Source: Pantoea trifolii (GTDB taxonomy: Bacteria; Pseudomonadota; Gammaproteobacteria; Enterobacterales; Enterobacteriaceae). From it: 64,000 bases of DNA. Shown here one piece after another: positions 1 to 9,655 of this stretch. A program made the position numbers and the translations under genes. The notes below the pieces were generated by a model that saw only the letters and a program-made list of their open reading frames with translations, made no database searches and was not told the DNA's origin. The stretch is taken from positions 868,001 to 932,000 of the forward strand of contig NZ_JANIET010000001.1 of NCBI RefSeq assembly GCF_024506435.1. The letters run 5' to 3'. Numbering within the stretch: the stretch's first letter is position 1; each line of letters starts with the position of its first letter.

Positions 1-1
1 G

Positions 2-1042
2 GGCGTTGCCGATGAATCAGAGCGATCTGCTTTTGACCAGTTAAATGCAATGATTCGTCAAGATTTATGCCATTTCGAAGGCAACGCTCAGGCGATTCGT
101 TTGGTGCACACGCTGCTGCAACTCAATCTCAGCTATGCGCAGGTCGCCTGTATTTTGAAATATACCGCGCCCGCATGGTGGCAAGGCGATAAACCGGCTG
201 AATTTAGCGTATTAATGAAAAAACCGGGCTTCTATTTATCTGAGCGTGAATATGTGGCTGAGTTACGCGAGGCAACAAATATAAAAGAGCACCATCGTTT
301 TCCGCTCACCTGGATAATGGAAGCTGCAGACGATATCTCTTATTGCATTGCCGATCTGGATGACGCCGTAGAAAAAGACATCTTCCATGTTGAAACGCTG
401 TATAAGCATTTACTCGAAGCTTGGGGTACGGTAAAAACCGGCGATGTTTTCAGCCGCACCATCGGCGATGCCTGGAAAGAGGCTAATCAGAAAAAACGCC
501 GCAGTATCAGCGATCAATTCTTTATGTCGCTGCGGGTTAACGTGCAAAACGTGCTGGTTAGCCATGCGGTTAAGCGTTTCATCGACAACTTGCCGGCTAT
601 TTTCGAAGGCGATTTTAATCACGCCTTACTGGAAGATGATGGCGAAGAAGGACGCTTGCTGAAACTGTTCAAAACGGTGGCGCGTCAGCAGGTATTTAAT
701 CATCCGGAAGTTGAACAACTGGAATTGCAGGGTTATCGGGTGATTAAAGGTCTGCTCGAAATATATCAGTCATTGCTGCTGCTGGATTACGAGCAATTTA
801 CCACCTTGATGAACGAGGATTTTCTGGCAAAGCATCCGATTGAAACTCGGCTGTTTCATAAGCTTTCCGGTAAACATCGCAAAGCCTATCAGCAACACAT
901 GCGTTCATTAATTGTTGAGCATAAATATCAACGCCTGTTGTGGGAACGTTATTATCGTGCGCGTTTAATTCAGGACTACATTAGCGGGATGACGGACAAT
1001 TATGCCTGGGATGAATATCGTCGATTAATGGCGGTTGAATAA
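2..1042 (+). CDS. dgt: deoxyguanosinetriphosphate triphosphohydrolase, 5'-truncated by window edge
   Basis: Hydrolyses dGTP to deoxyguanosine and tripolyphosphate in the cytoplasm; an HD-superfamily phosphohydrolase. The reading frame is open to the first bases of the window, so roughly the last 346 of about 505 residues are here and the N-terminal HD metal ligands are missing. Visible family features are the HFEGNAQ catalytic segment (base 74 onward), the EAADDISY metal-binding segment, and a C-terminus ending [21 protein letters not shown] as in E. coli Dgt. It is followed by degP, as in E. coli. An ATG at 50 is internal and not the real start. Identification is by recognition of the conserved family sequence and synteny. 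Confidence 0.95.
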   Translation, partial: GVADESERSAFDQLNAMIRQDLCHFEGNAQAIRLVHTLLQLNLSYAQVACILKYTAPAWWQGDKPAEFSVLMKKPGFYLSEREYVAELREATNIKEHHRFPLTWIMEAADDISYCIADLDDAVEKDIFHVETLYKHLLEAWGTVKTGDVFSRTIGDAWKEANQKKRRSISDQFFMSLRVNVQNVLVSHAVKRFIDNLPAIFEGDFNHALLEDDGEEGRLLKLFKTVARQQVFNHPEVEQLELQGYRVIKGLLEIYQSLLLLDYEQFTTLMNEDFLAKHPIETRLFHKLSGKHRKAYQQHMRSLIVEHKYQRLLWERYYRARLIQDYISGMTDNYAWDEYRRLMAVE

Positions 1043-1097
1043 GCGCAGAATTGTAAAGACGAAGAACAATTTTTTACCTTTGCCTAAAACTTTATTA

Positions 1098-1125
1098 GGA
1101 ACTTCGCGCTAAAAACTTAATCTCA
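1098..1125 (+). promoter_or_regulatory. sigma-E-type promoter of degP
   Basis: A GGAACTT -35 element (1098-1104) and a TCTCA -10 element (1121-1125) are separated by 16 bases, close to the envelope-stress sigma-E consensus GGAACTT/TCTGA. E. coli degP (htrA) is a classical sigma-E target with the same layout upstream of its start. The start codon lies 54 bases downstream. Prediction from sequence only. Confidence 0.8.
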
Positions 1126-1178
1126 CCATCACGACCACAGCAATGGTCTGGCCGTAATTCTTAGAGAGACACAGATAA

Positions 1179-2627
1179 ATGAAAAAAAACACAATTATGC
1201 TGGCGTTGGCGCTGAGTTTCGGCGCGACGGCGTTGAGCCCTGTGAGTGTATTTGCCGCAGAGACCGCTTCTTCTTCCAGCCAGCAGTTGCCAAGCCTGGC
1301 ACCGATGCTGGAAAAAGTGATGCCGTCCGTGGTGAGTATCAGCGTGGAAGGCACGACGACGGTTAAAACACCGCGCATGCCACAGCAGTTCCAGCAGTTC
1401 TTTGGTGATAATTCTCCGTTCTGTCAGGACGGTTCACCGTTCCAGAGTTCGCCAATGTGCCAAAATGGCGCGGGCGGCGGCGGCGGCGGCGGGGATGGCG
1501 GTGCTAACGCGCAGAAACAGCAGTTCCGTGCGCTCGGTTCCGGCGTGGTGATTAACGCGGATAAAGGCTATGTGGTGACCAACAACCACGTGGTGGATAA
1601 CGCTACCAAAATTCAGGTTCAGCTCAGCGATGGCCGTCGTTACGACGCCAAAGTGATCGGTAAAGATCCGCAGTCAGATATCGCGCTGATTCAGCTGCAG
1701 GATGCGAAAAACCTCACCGCAATCAAAATTGCCGATTCTGACAACCTGCGCGTCGGTGATTACACCGTGGCGATCGGTAACCCGTATGGCCTCGGCGAAA
1801 CCGTGACCTCGGGGATTGTTTCAGCGCTGGGCCGTAGCGGTCTAAACGTTGAAAACTATGAAAACTTCATCCAGACCGATGCGGCGATCAACCGGGGTAA
1901 CTCCGGCGGCGCGCTGGTTAACCTTAACGGTGAGCTGATCGGGATTAACACCGCGATTCTGGCACCGGACGGCGGTAACATCGGTATCGGCTTTGCGATC
2001 CCAAGTTCAATGGTGAAAAACCTGACCGCGCAGATGGTTGAATACGGCCAGGTGAAACGCGGCGAGCTGGGCATTATGGGCACCGAGCTGAACTCCGAGC
2101 TGGCGAAAGCGATGAAAGTCGATGCGCAGCGCGGCGCCTTTGTTAGCCAGGTGCTGCCGAACTCCGCTGCGGCGAAAGCCGGCGTGAAAGCCGGCGACGT
2201 GGTGGTTTCAATGAACGGTAAAGCGCTAACCAGCTTCGCGGCGCTGCGTGCGGAAGTCGGCTCGCTGCCGGTCGGCACCAAGCTGCAGCTGGGTCTGCTG
2301 CGCGAAGGTAAACCGGTGAATGTCACGGTTGAACTGCAACAGAGCTCGCAGGATAAAGTGCAGTCCGCCACTATTTACACCGGCATTGAAGGTGCCGATC
2401 TCAGCAATATCGATACAAATGGCCAGAAAGGCGTGCGTGTCGATAGCGTGAAGCCGGGCAGCGCAGCGGCGCGTATCGGTCTGAAGAAAGGTGACGTGAT
2501 TCTGGGCGTGAACCAGCAAGCCGTGGCTAACCTTGGCGAGCTGCGTAAAGTGCTTGATACTAAACCTTCGGTGCTGGCACTGAACGTACAGCGCGGTGAC
2601 AGCAGCCTTTATCTGCTGATGCAGTAA
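1179..2627 (+). CDS. degP: periplasmic serine protease/chaperone DegP (HtrA)
   Basis: Degrades and refolds damaged envelope proteins in the periplasm. The 482-residue product starts with a signal peptide (about residues 1-27, ending VFAA). A trypsin-like domain follows with catalytic His137, Asp167 and Ser242 in GNSGGAL, then two PDZ domains (about 290-375 and 395-480). The regulatory LA-loop region carries a cysteine pair (Cys82, Cys94) followed by a run of glycines (about 98-105), longer than I recall in E. coli. The start ATG has an upstream AGAGAGAC. A sigma-E promoter precedes it and a strong hairpin terminator follows, so it is probably monocistronic. Confidence 0.97.
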   Translation: MKKNTIMLALALSFGATALSPVSVFAAETASSSSQQLPSLAPMLEKVMPSVVSISVEGTTTVKTPRMPQQFQQFFGDNSPFCQDGSPFQSSPMCQNGAGGGGGGGDGGANAQKQQFRALGSGVVINADKGYVVTNNHVVDNATKIQVQLSDGRRYDAKVIGKDPQSDIALIQLQDAKNLTAIKIADSDNLRVGDYTVAIGNPYGLGETVTSGIVSALGRSGLNVENYENFIQTDAAINRGNSGGALVNLNGELIGINTAILAPDGGNIGIGFAIPSSMVKNLTAQMVEYGQVKRGELGIMGTELNSELAKAMKVDAQRGAFVSQVLPNSAAAKAGVKAGDVVVSMNGKALTSFAALRAEVGSLPVGTKLQLGLLREGKPVNVTVELQQSSQDKVQSATIYTGIEGADLSNIDTNGQKGVRVDSVKPGSAAARIGLKKGDVILGVNQQAVANLGELRKVLDTKPSVLALNVQRGDSSLYLLMQ

Positions 2628-2645
2628 GTTTCAGGTTGTTGAAAC

Positions 2646-2670
2646 AGGCGAGCCTCGGCTCGCCTTTTTT
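2646..2670 (+). terminator. rho-independent terminator of degP
   Basis: GC-rich 8-bp stem (GGCGAGCC/GGCTCGCC) with a 2-base loop followed by six T residues, starting 19 bases after the degP stop codon. Confidence 0.9.
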
Positions 2671-2810
2671 GTGTCTGTGCAAATGTCCGGTACTGAATGT
2701 GACGCTTACCGCAAATCCCGCATAATCCCCACGGCTATGTGCAGTTGCACAATGTCAGCGCCGTAACGGATGCGTATTCTGTCTGTTCGTCCTTATCTCC
2801 GGAGTGTTTG

Positions 2811-3968
2811 ATGGCCACCTATCATCTCGATGCGCGACTGGCTCAGGATATTGTTGCCCGTACCATGCAAATTATTGATAGCAATGTCAACGTGATGGAT
2901 GCGCGTGGTCGCATCATCGGCAGTGGCGATCGTGAACGCATTGGCGAATTGCACGAAGGCGCGCTGCTGGTGCTGTCACAAGGCCGCGTGGTGGACATCG
3001 ACGAAGCGGTGGCAAAACATCTGCACGGCGTACGTCCCGGCATCAATTTGCCGCTGCGTATTGATGGCGACATCGTCGGCGTGATCGGTTTGACCGGCCA
3101 GCCAGCAACGCTGCGTCACTATGGCGAGCTGGTGTGTATGACCGCTGAAATGATGCTGGAGCAGGCGCGTTTGCTGCATATGCTGGCGCAGGACAGCCGC
3201 TTGCGTGAAGAGCTGGTGCTGAATCTGGTGCGCAGTGAAACTTTATCGCCAGCGCTGAGCGAATGGGCGCAGCGGCTCGGCATCGATCTCAATCAACCGC
3301 GCGTGGTAGCGGTGGTGGAAGTGGACAGCGGCCAGCTTGGCGTTGATAGTGCCATGTCCGAGCTGCAGCAGTTGCAAACGCTGCTGACCACGCCGGAGCG
3401 TGACAACCTGATTGCGATTGTTTCACTCACCGAAATGGTGGTGCTGAAACCGGCACTGAATGCGCATGGCCGCTACGATCAGGACGATCATCGCCGCCGC
3501 GTGGATCAACTGCTGCAACGCATGAAAGAGAGCGGACAGGTGCGGATGCGTATCGCGCTCGGCAACTACTTTACCGGTCCCGGCAGCATCGCACGTTCGT
3601 ACCGTACCGCGCGCACCACCATGATGGTGGGCAAACAGCGCATGCCGGAACAGCGCAGCTATTTTTATCAGGATCTGGTGCTGCCGGTGCTGCTCGACAG
3701 TTTACGCGGCGGCTGGCAGGCCAACGAACTGGCGCGCCCGCTGGCGAAGCTGAAAAGTATGGATAACAATGGCTTGCTGCGACGCACGTTGGTGGCGTGG
3801 TTCAGTCATAACGTACAACCGAGCGCTACGGCGCGCGCGCTGTTTATTCACCGCAACACGCTGGAGTATCGCCTCAATCGTATTTCCGAGCTTACCGGGC
3901 TCGATTTGGGCAACTTTGACGATCGTTTGCTGCTGTATGTGGCGCTCCAACTGGATGAGCAAAGCTAA
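2811..3968 (+). CDS. cdaR: carbohydrate diacid regulator CdaR
   Basis: Transcriptional activator of glucarate/galactarate/glycerate use genes in E. coli. The 385-residue product has the N-terminal sugar-diacid recognition domain (about 1-135, starting MATYHLDARLAQDIVARTM) and a C-terminal PucR-type helix-turn-helix (about 330-380, containing ALFIHRNTLEYRLNRI). The ATG at 2811 is chosen because it has GGAG 6-9 bases upstream and matches the family N-terminus; an in-frame ATG at 2739 would add 24 unrelated residues. The stop codon overlaps the start of the following lyase-family gene by one base, implying translational coupling. Confidence 0.95.
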   Translation: MATYHLDARLAQDIVARTMQIIDSNVNVMDARGRIIGSGDRERIGELHEGALLVLSQGRVVDIDEAVAKHLHGVRPGINLPLRIDGDIVGVIGLTGQPATLRHYGELVCMTAEMMLEQARLLHMLAQDSRLREELVLNLVRSETLSPALSEWAQRLGIDLNQPRVVAVVEVDSGQLGVDSAMSELQQLQTLLTTPERDNLIAIVSLTEMVVLKPALNAHGRYDQDDHRRRVDQLLQRMKESGQVRMRIALGNYFTGPGSIARSYRTARTTMMVGKQRMPEQRSYFYQDLVLPVLLDSLRGGWQANELARPLAKLKSMDNNGLLRRTLVAWFSHNVQPSATARALFIHRNTLEYRLNRISELTGLDLGNFDDRLLLYVALQLDEQS

Positions 3969-5197
3969 TGAGGAACCTGTGGATTACGCTGTTGTGGCTG
4001 TATAGCGCGCTAGGTGTGGCTAGCGATCCGGCTTTCCTCTCTATAAACGATCTTCAGCGGGTTAAGCAGCAGTTGGCACAACATCAAACTGCGCCGCCCA
4101 CGCTCGATGCCTGGCATCAGTTAAAGCAGCAGGCGGATAACGCGCTGAAGCACCCCAATCCCAGTGTCACTGACAAAGGAATGCTGCCACCGAGCGGCTC
4201 GAAGCAGGATTATTTAAGCCTGAGCGCCTATTGGTGGCCGGATGCCAGCAGCGCCGACGGCTTGCCGTGGCAGCGTCGCGACGGTGTAGTGAATCCCGCC
4301 AGTAAGAATGATCAAAGTGATGGCGTGCGGCTGGCGCGCTTTACCGCTGATTTTCAAGCACTGACGCTGGCATGGTATTTCTCTGGCGATCAACGTTATG
4401 CCGATAAAGCGCTGGCGATGATGCGCCACTGGTTTATCGATCCCACCAGCCGCATGCATCCGAATCTAAACTTTGCGCAGGGTATTCCGGGCCGATCCGC
4501 AGGTCGCCATGATGGCGTGCTGGATGGACGCTACTTTGCCACGCGCGTGGTGGATGCGCTAACTTTGCTGCGTAATGCGCCGGGTTGGCAGCCAGCCGAT
4601 CAGCAGGCGATGCAGTTATGGTTTAGCGAGTATCTGCACTGGCTGCGGCACAATCCGTTAGCGCTGCAAGAAGCGGCGGCGGCGAATAATCATGGCAGTT
4701 GGTACTGCACGCAGGTGGCGGGAATTGCGTGGTATCTGGGCGATCGTGAGACGGTTAAAGCGATGGTGGAATTGGCGCGCAGTAAAATTGCGCTGCAAAT
4801 CCGTGCCGATGGCAGCCAGCCAGCAGAGTTAGCGCGCACACGCTCCTTCCATTACAGCTACTTCAATCTGCAGGCGCTGACGGCATTGGCGCACTTGGCC
4901 GGTAAAGCAGGATTGGGTGATTTGTGGCATAGCAGGCAACAGCAAAGCGGTTCGTTGCTGGATGCGCTGGACATGATGGCGCCGTACAGCGATGCCAGTA
5001 AAGTCTGGCCGTGGAAAAACCGCGATCGGGTGAGCCAACGCATCATTCCCTTGCTTTCAATGGCCGACAACAGTTTGCAGCAGCCGCGTTATCAGCAGTG
5101 GATCAGGCAGACGCATTGGAAAGATCAAAACAGCGGGGCGGTGATGCAGGCACAGCGCGATACCTGGCTGCTTTCGCTGCCTTATCAGCAGCCATAA
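3968..5197 (+). CDS. alginate lyase family protein, exported
   Basis: Probable polysaccharide lyase of the alginate-lyase superfamily (alpha/alpha-barrel type, as in PL5), expected to act on uronate-containing polymers in the periplasm. The 409-residue product begins with a hydrophobic signal peptide (about 1-19). It carries an N-N-H-G-S-W-Y segment at 240-246, resembling the Asn-His catalytic pair of PL5 lyases, and an R-T-R-S-F-H-Y segment near 290-296 that could supply the Arg/Tyr. Its ATG shares one base with the cdaR stop (TAATG), so the two genes are almost certainly one transcript. E. coli has no gene here. The exact substrate cannot be read from sequence. Confidence 0.8.
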   Translation: MRNLWITLLWLYSALGVASDPAFLSINDLQRVKQQLAQHQTAPPTLDAWHQLKQQADNALKHPNPSVTDKGMLPPSGSKQDYLSLSAYWWPDASSADGLPWQRRDGVVNPASKNDQSDGVRLARFTADFQALTLAWYFSGDQRYADKALAMMRHWFIDPTSRMHPNLNFAQGIPGRSAGRHDGVLDGRYFATRVVDALTLLRNAPGWQPADQQAMQLWFSEYLHWLRHNPLALQEAAAANNHGSWYCTQVAGIAWYLGDRETVKAMVELARSKIALQIRADGSQPAELARTRSFHYSYFNLQALTALAHLAGKAGLGDLWHSRQQQSGSLLDALDMMAPYSDASKVWPWKNRDRVSQRIIPLLSMADNSLQQPRYQQWIRQTHWKDQNSGAVMQAQRDTWLLSLPYQQP

Positions 5198-5225
5198 AAA
5201 AGGCCAGCATTCGCTGGCCTTTTTT
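5196..5225. terminator. bidirectional terminator between the lyase gene and yaeH
   Basis: Perfect GGCCAGC/GCTGGCC stem, 4-base loop, flanked by an A run on the left and a T run on the right, between two convergent genes. Confidence 0.88.
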
Positions 5226-5238
5226 CAAATGCGAACCA

Positions 5239-5628
5239 TTATTTATTGCGGGTCAGCTGATCGAGGTCTGATTCGATCTCGGCGATCTTGTTAGAAACCA
5301 CGCTTTCCAGATGGCGCAGATCCGCCAGAATTTTACGCTTCAGATCCACTTCAACCTGGTCGCGCTGGCAAATCTGGTCCAGCTCATCGATCACGTAACG
5401 CAGGTTCGGGCTGATTTCCTGCACTTCTTTGTAACCCTGGCTGGTGTGATCGGCGACGACGGTTTTGCGCTGACGTGGGTATTTGAATTTCACGCTTTTC
5501 GCGAAGAATTCACCTTTGTCTTTGCGGAAGTAGATTTTAAGAATATCGTTGTTAGCTTCCTGACGCAGGCTGTAACGGTCGATGTCTTCAGGAGAGCTGA
5601 TACCTAAGCTTTTCAGGTTGTCGTACAT
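5239..5628 (-). CDS. yaeH: UPF0325 family protein YaeH
   Basis: Conserved enterobacterial protein of unknown function, 129 residues, beginning [25 protein letters not shown] as in E. coli YaeH (128 residues). It is charged and predicted soluble, with a helical, possibly coiled-coil C-terminus rich in Lys, Asp and Glu (DQLTRNK end). The start at 5628 is set by family alignment; the frame stays open 26 codons further upstream without similarity. It lies downstream of dapD on the same strand, as in E. coli. I cannot assign a function. Confidence 0.92.
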   Translation of the reverse strand: MYDNLKSLGISSPEDIDRYSLRQEANNDILKIYFRKDKGEFFAKSVKFKYPRQRKTVVADHTSQGYKEVQEISPNLRYVIDELDQICQRDQVEVDLKRKILADLRHLESVVSNKIAEIESDLDQLTRNK

Positions 5629-5873
5629 AGCGTTTATATTCCATCTAAGAGTGGGTGAGCGCGCAGGACTATCATCATCATTCGGGATGCAGCAGAAACG
5701 CGGCAACCGGAACGCTTACGGCATACTTAATCAACTGTAGACACAAAAACCGGGATGAAAAGTGCGCGACCGGAGTTAACTTGGCGCGGATTATGAACTG
5801 TTTGAAAAATAAACGCACGTGTTAATTCGCGGCGCGAAACAGGTAATTCAGGCTGGAGTGTAAACAAATAATT

Positions 5874-5895
5874 ACGGGCCTGTAGCCAGGCCCGT
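5874..5895 (-). terminator. probable terminator downstream of dapD
   Basis: Perfect 9-bp stem (ACGGGCCTG/CAGGCCCGT) with a 4-base loop, 27 bases beyond the dapD stop. On the minus strand it is followed by an AATTATTTGTTT stretch, so the U tract is imperfect and termination may be partial. Confidence 0.6.
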
Positions 5896-5921
5896 CGGGA
5901 AGATTTACAGGCAGGAAAAGC

Positions 5922-6746
5922 TTAGTCGATGCTGCGCAGCAATTCGTTAATGCCTGTTTTGCTAAGGGTTTTAGCGTCAACTTTCTTCACGATCACCGCG
6001 CAATACAGGCTGTAGCTACCGTCTTTTGATGGCAGGTTGCCTGAAACCACTACCGAACCCGCCGGTACGCGGCCGTAATGCACTTCGCCGGTTTCGCGGT
6101 CAAAGATTTTGGTGCTCTGGCCGATGTAAACGCCCATTGAGATCACTGAACCTTCTTCAACAATCACGCCTTCAACGATTTCTGAGCGCGCGCCGATGAA
6201 GCAGTTATCTTCGATGATGGTTGGATTGGCCTGCAGCGGCTCCAGCACGCCACCGATGCCCACGCCGCCTGACAGGTGGACGTTTTTACCGATCTGCGCG
6301 CAAGAACCTACGGTCGCCCAGGTATCAACCATGGTGCCTTCATCAACGTAAGCGCCGATGTTGACGTAAGAAGGCATCAGCACGGTGTTACGCGCGATGA
6401 ATGCGCCCTGACGCACAGCAGCCGGTGGCACTACGCGGAAACCAGCGTTTTTGAAACGTGCTTCATCCCAGCCCGCAAACTTCATTGGCACTTTGTCGTA
6501 GAAGCGGGTTTCAGAACCTTCCATGACCTGGTTGTCGTTGATGCGGAATGACAACAGCACCGCTTTCTTCAGCCACTGATGCGTTACCCACTCACCGTTG
6601 ATCTTTTCAGACACGCGCAGTTCACCGCTATCCAGCAGGCCGATAACCTGGGTGATAGCATCGCGGGTCGCGCTGTCTACGCCAGATGGCGTGATGTCGG
6701 CGCGGCGCTCAAAGGCAGATTCGATAACGCTCTGTAACTGTTGCAT
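5922..6746 (-). CDS. dapD: 2,3,4,5-tetrahydropyridine-2,6-dicarboxylate N-succinyltransferase
   Basis: Transfers succinyl from succinyl-CoA to tetrahydrodipicolinate in the lysine/meso-diaminopimelate pathway, in the cytoplasm. The 274-residue product matches the E. coli length and order: an N-terminal helical domain (starting [18 protein letters not shown]), a left-handed beta-helix of hexapeptide repeats (about 105-235, for example [23 protein letters not shown]), and a C-terminal tail ending [13 protein letters not shown] stands 8 bases upstream of the ATG. Its 5' side is separated from glnD by an ERIC element. Confidence 0.97.
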   Translation of the reverse strand: MQQLQSVIESAFERRADITPSGVDSATRDAITQVIGLLDSGELRVSEKINGEWVTHQWLKKAVLLSFRINDNQVMEGSETRFYDKVPMKFAGWDEARFKNAGFRVVPPAAVRQGAFIARNTVLMPSYVNIGAYVDEGTMVDTWATVGSCAQIGKNVHLSGGVGIGGVLEPLQANPTIIEDNCFIGARSEIVEGVIVEEGSVISMGVYIGQSTKIFDRETGEVHYGRVPAGSVVVSGNLPSKDGSYSLYCAVIVKKVDAKTLSKTGINELLRSID

Positions 6747-6805
6747 ATTTATTTCCTGATTCTGTCATAACGGATGTCCGTAAATTCGGACATGATTAAT
6801 ATGTC

Positions 6806-6929
6806 TACCCTAAATCATTCAAGCTGCAGGAAGGCGGCGACGCAGCGAGAGCCTGGGAGCATACATCAGTATGTGACCAGGTCGAGCGAGGAAAGCCAAC
6901 GCCCCTGCGGTTTGAATGATGACGGGTAG
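6806..6929. repeat. ERIC (enterobacterial repetitive intergenic consensus) element
   Basis: About 124 bp between dapD and glnD with the ERIC hallmarks. The outer arms are TACCC...TTCAAGCTGCAGG at the left and CCTGCGGTTTGAATGATGACGGGTA at the right. The central inverted core contains GGGAGCATACATCAGTATGTGACC, related to the known ERIC core (…GAGCTTACATAAGTAAGTGAC…). The right edge stops one or two bases before the glnD stop codon. Identified from memory of the ERIC consensus. Confidence 0.88.
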
Positions 6930-6930
6930 A

Positions 6931-9585
6931 TCACAGTTTATCGTTTGGATTAAGGGCCTCTGTCAACCTCTGTTGCAACACATTGCGCATTTCCACCCCA
7001 AGCGCACGCCGCTCACTATCGGCGAGGATGAAAAGATCTTCCACCCGTTCACCAATCGTACTGATGCGTGCGCCATGCAGCGACACGCCCAAATCGGCAA
7101 ACACTTCACCCACGCGCGCCAGCAAGCCGGGCTGATCGAGCGCGACCAATTCCAGATAGCTGCGGCGGTCGGTGTGCGTCGGCAGGAAATTGACTTCGGT
7201 ATCGACACTGAAATGCTTGAGGCGCGCGGACTGACGGCGCGTGCGCGGCGGCACCCATTCGTTTTGCGTGATGGCTTGTTCCAGCGCCTGAATGATCAGC
7301 GGATGGCGATCGGCGGCCAGCGGGCTGCCATCTGGCTCCAGCACAATAAAGGTGTCCATTGCCATGCCATCGCGGCTGGTAAAGATCTGCGCATCATGCA
7401 CGCTGAGATTGCGGCGATCCAACTCGCCGGCCACCGCGGCAAACAGGTGCGGACGATCCGGGCTCCAGATAAAGATCTCGGTACCGCCGCGTGTGGCCTG
7501 CGGGCTGACCAGCACCAGCGGTTTGTTGAGATCGTGGTGAATCAAATGGCGCGCATGCCAGGCGAGCTGATTCGGCGTGTGGCGCAGGAAATAGTCGGCG
7601 CGGCAACGGCTCCAGATATGGTGCAAACGCTCTTCGTCGAGGTTTTCCATGCGCAGCAGCGCCAGTGCTTGCAAGCGATGATGACGTACGCGTTCGCGCA
7701 GATCCGGGCTGTTTTCCATGCCGCGGCGCAGCTGTTTTTCGGTGGCGAAGAACAGCTCGCGCAACAGGCTCTGCTTCCAGCTATTCCACAAGCTTTCATT
7801 GGTGGCGCAGATATCGGAAACCGTCAGGCACGCCAGATAGCGCAGACGGTTTTCGTTCTGCATCACTTCGGCGAACTGCTGAATGACAGTCGGATCCTGA
7901 ATGTCGCGGCGCTGCGCAGTGACTGACATCAATAAATGATGGCGAACCAGCCAGGCAACCAGCTGGGTTTCGCGGGAGTTGAGGCCATGTAATTCGGCGA
8001 AGTCGAGCGCATCCTGCGCGCCGAGAATCGAGTGATCGCCGTTGCGGCCTTTGGCGATATCGTGCAGCAGCGCGGCCATCAGCAACAGTTCCGGTTGCGG
8101 CAGGCGCGGCCAGAGTTCAACGCACAGCGGATGCATCGGGCGCGTGGCTTCGTCGGCAAAACTTTCCAGCTTTTGCAGCACGCGAATGGTGTGCTCATCC
8201 ACCGTGTAAGCGTGGAACAGATCGAACTGCATCTGGCCGACGATGTTGCCCCACAGCGGCGTATACGCCCACAACACGCTGTGACGATGCATCGGCACCA
8301 GCGCGCGCTTTACCGCACCCGGATGGCGCAGAATCGCCATAAAGGTTTCACGCGCTTCAGGAATCTGGCACAGCGGCTGTTTAAGATGGCGACGCGCATA
8401 GCGCAGCTGCCGCAGCGTGGTGGAGTAGATGCCTTTGATGTTTTCGTTACGCACCATCACGTAGAACATCCGCAGGATGGCTTGCGGCTCACGTTCAAAC
8501 AGCGTGAGATCGCGCAGGTCGATCAGGTCACCGCGAATCTGGAAGTCGTCATCAATGTTGCGCGGCTTTTCGGTGGTCGACAGCGCCAGAATCGCTTCAT
8601 CGAACAGCTGCAGCAGCATCTGATTGAGTTCGCCGATGCGGCGCGTGACGCGGTAGAAGTCCTTCATCATGCGCTCAACCGGCTCGTTGACTTCGCCCAG
8701 ATAGTTGAGGCGCTGAGCGACGGTCAGCTGGCGATCGAACAGCAGGCGGTTGTCATAACGCGTCAGCGTTAAGTGCAGCGCAAAACGAATGCGCCACAAA
8801 AATTCCTGACACTCATTGATTTCATTGCGTTCCGCTTCGGTAATAAAGCCGAATCCGACCATTTCATCCATGGTGGTGGCGCCAAAGTGACGGCGCGCCA
8901 CCCATTGCAGCGTGTGAATGTCGCGCAGGCCGCCGGGGCTGCTTTTGATATCCGGTTCGAGGTTATAACTGGTGCCGTGATAACGCTGGTGGCGCTCCTG
9001 CTGCTCTTCAATTTTGGCGGCGAAGAAGCGTGACGACGGCCAGAAGCCATCGCTGAAGATGTTCTTTTGCAGTTCGAGAAACAGCGCTACATCGCCGGTG
9101 AGCATGCGCGATTCGATCAGGTTGGTGGCGACCGTAAGATCGGATAAGCCTTCCAGCAGGCACTCTTCCAGCGTACGTACGCTGTGACCGACTTCCAGCT
9201 TCAAATCCCACATCAGCGTTAACAGCTCGCTGGTGCGCTGCGCGGCCGCGTCATCCAGCGGCTGGCGGCTGAGGATCAGAACATCAATATCGGAGAGCGG
9301 ATGCAGTTCGCCGCGACCATAGCCGCCAACGGCAACCAGCGCGATCTCCTTCATCTGGTCGAAACCAAAGAAGCGCCACAGGCGACGCAATAAGCGGTCG
9401 ATAAACAGCGTGCGCGCATCAATCAGGGATTCGATATCGGTGCCCGCATCAAATGCGATACCCAGATGCTGCTGGAATTGCTCGAGATACTGTTTGATCT
9501 TGTCGCGCGTCAGGGCGTCATCGGGCCAGCTGGCGGGGGAATCGGTCAGGCCTTTGTGTACTGCTTCGGTCACGCTACCACTCAT
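6931..9585 (-). CDS. glnD: bifunctional uridylyltransferase/uridylyl-removing enzyme GlnD
   Basis: Primary nitrogen sensor that uridylylates PII proteins when glutamine is low and deuridylylates them when it is high. Domains in order: nucleotidyltransferase with [15 protein letters not shown] (about 87-101), an HD hydrolase domain ([15 protein letters not shown], about 500-520), and two C-terminal ACT domains (about 705-780 and 815-884) that bind glutamine. It ends EALNPNDKL as in E. coli. I take the ATG at 9585 because GAGG is 7 bases upstream; the ATG at 9591 would place GAGG only 1 base away. Length is 884, against 890 in E. coli. The 3' end abuts an ERIC element. Confidence 0.96.
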   Translation of the reverse strand: MSGSVTEAVHKGLTDSPASWPDDALTRDKIKQYLEQFQQHLGIAFDAGTDIESLIDARTLFIDRLLRRLWRFFGFDQMKEIALVAVGGYGRGELHPLSDIDVLILSRQPLDDAAAQRTSELLTLMWDLKLEVGHSVRTLEECLLEGLSDLTVATNLIESRMLTGDVALFLELQKNIFSDGFWPSSRFFAAKIEEQQERHQRYHGTSYNLEPDIKSSPGGLRDIHTLQWVARRHFGATTMDEMVGFGFITEAERNEINECQEFLWRIRFALHLTLTRYDNRLLFDRQLTVAQRLNYLGEVNEPVERMMKDFYRVTRRIGELNQMLLQLFDEAILALSTTEKPRNIDDDFQIRGDLIDLRDLTLFEREPQAILRMFYVMVRNENIKGIYSTTLRQLRYARRHLKQPLCQIPEARETFMAILRHPGAVKRALVPMHRHSVLWAYTPLWGNIVGQMQFDLFHAYTVDEHTIRVLQKLESFADEATRPMHPLCVELWPRLPQPELLLMAALLHDIAKGRNGDHSILGAQDALDFAELHGLNSRETQLVAWLVRHHLLMSVTAQRRDIQDPTVIQQFAEVMQNENRLRYLACLTVSDICATNESLWNSWKQSLLRELFFATEKQLRRGMENSPDLRERVRHHRLQALALLRMENLDEERLHHIWSRCRADYFLRHTPNQLAWHARHLIHHDLNKPLVLVSPQATRGGTEIFIWSPDRPHLFAAVAGELDRRNLSVHDAQIFTSRDGMAMDTFIVLEPDGSPLAADRHPLIIQALEQAITQNEWVPPRTRRQSARLKHFSVDTEVNFLPTHTDRRSYLELVALDQPGLLARVGEVFADLGVSLHGARISTIGERVEDLFILADSERRALGVEMRNVLQQRLTEALNPNDKL

Positions 9586-9610
9586 CAACATGCCTCTTCA
9601 TTACGCACAT

Positions 9611-9636
9611 AAAAAAGGCCAGCTATAAGCCGGCCT
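9611..9636 (-). terminator. terminator between map and glnD
   Basis: On the minus strand, AGGCCGGC and GCTGGCCT pair (one G-T wobble) around a 5-base loop and are followed by six T residues. It lies just past the map stop, so it should end the map transcript before glnD. Confidence 0.82.
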
Positions 9637-9655
9637 GGTACTGTCAGCGAGATGA

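Noticed and set aside
6916..8772. Long plus-strand frames (336 and 246 codons) opposite glnD
   Set aside because: Both are antisense to the conserved glnD and rich in Gln, His and Arg as expected of shadow frames.
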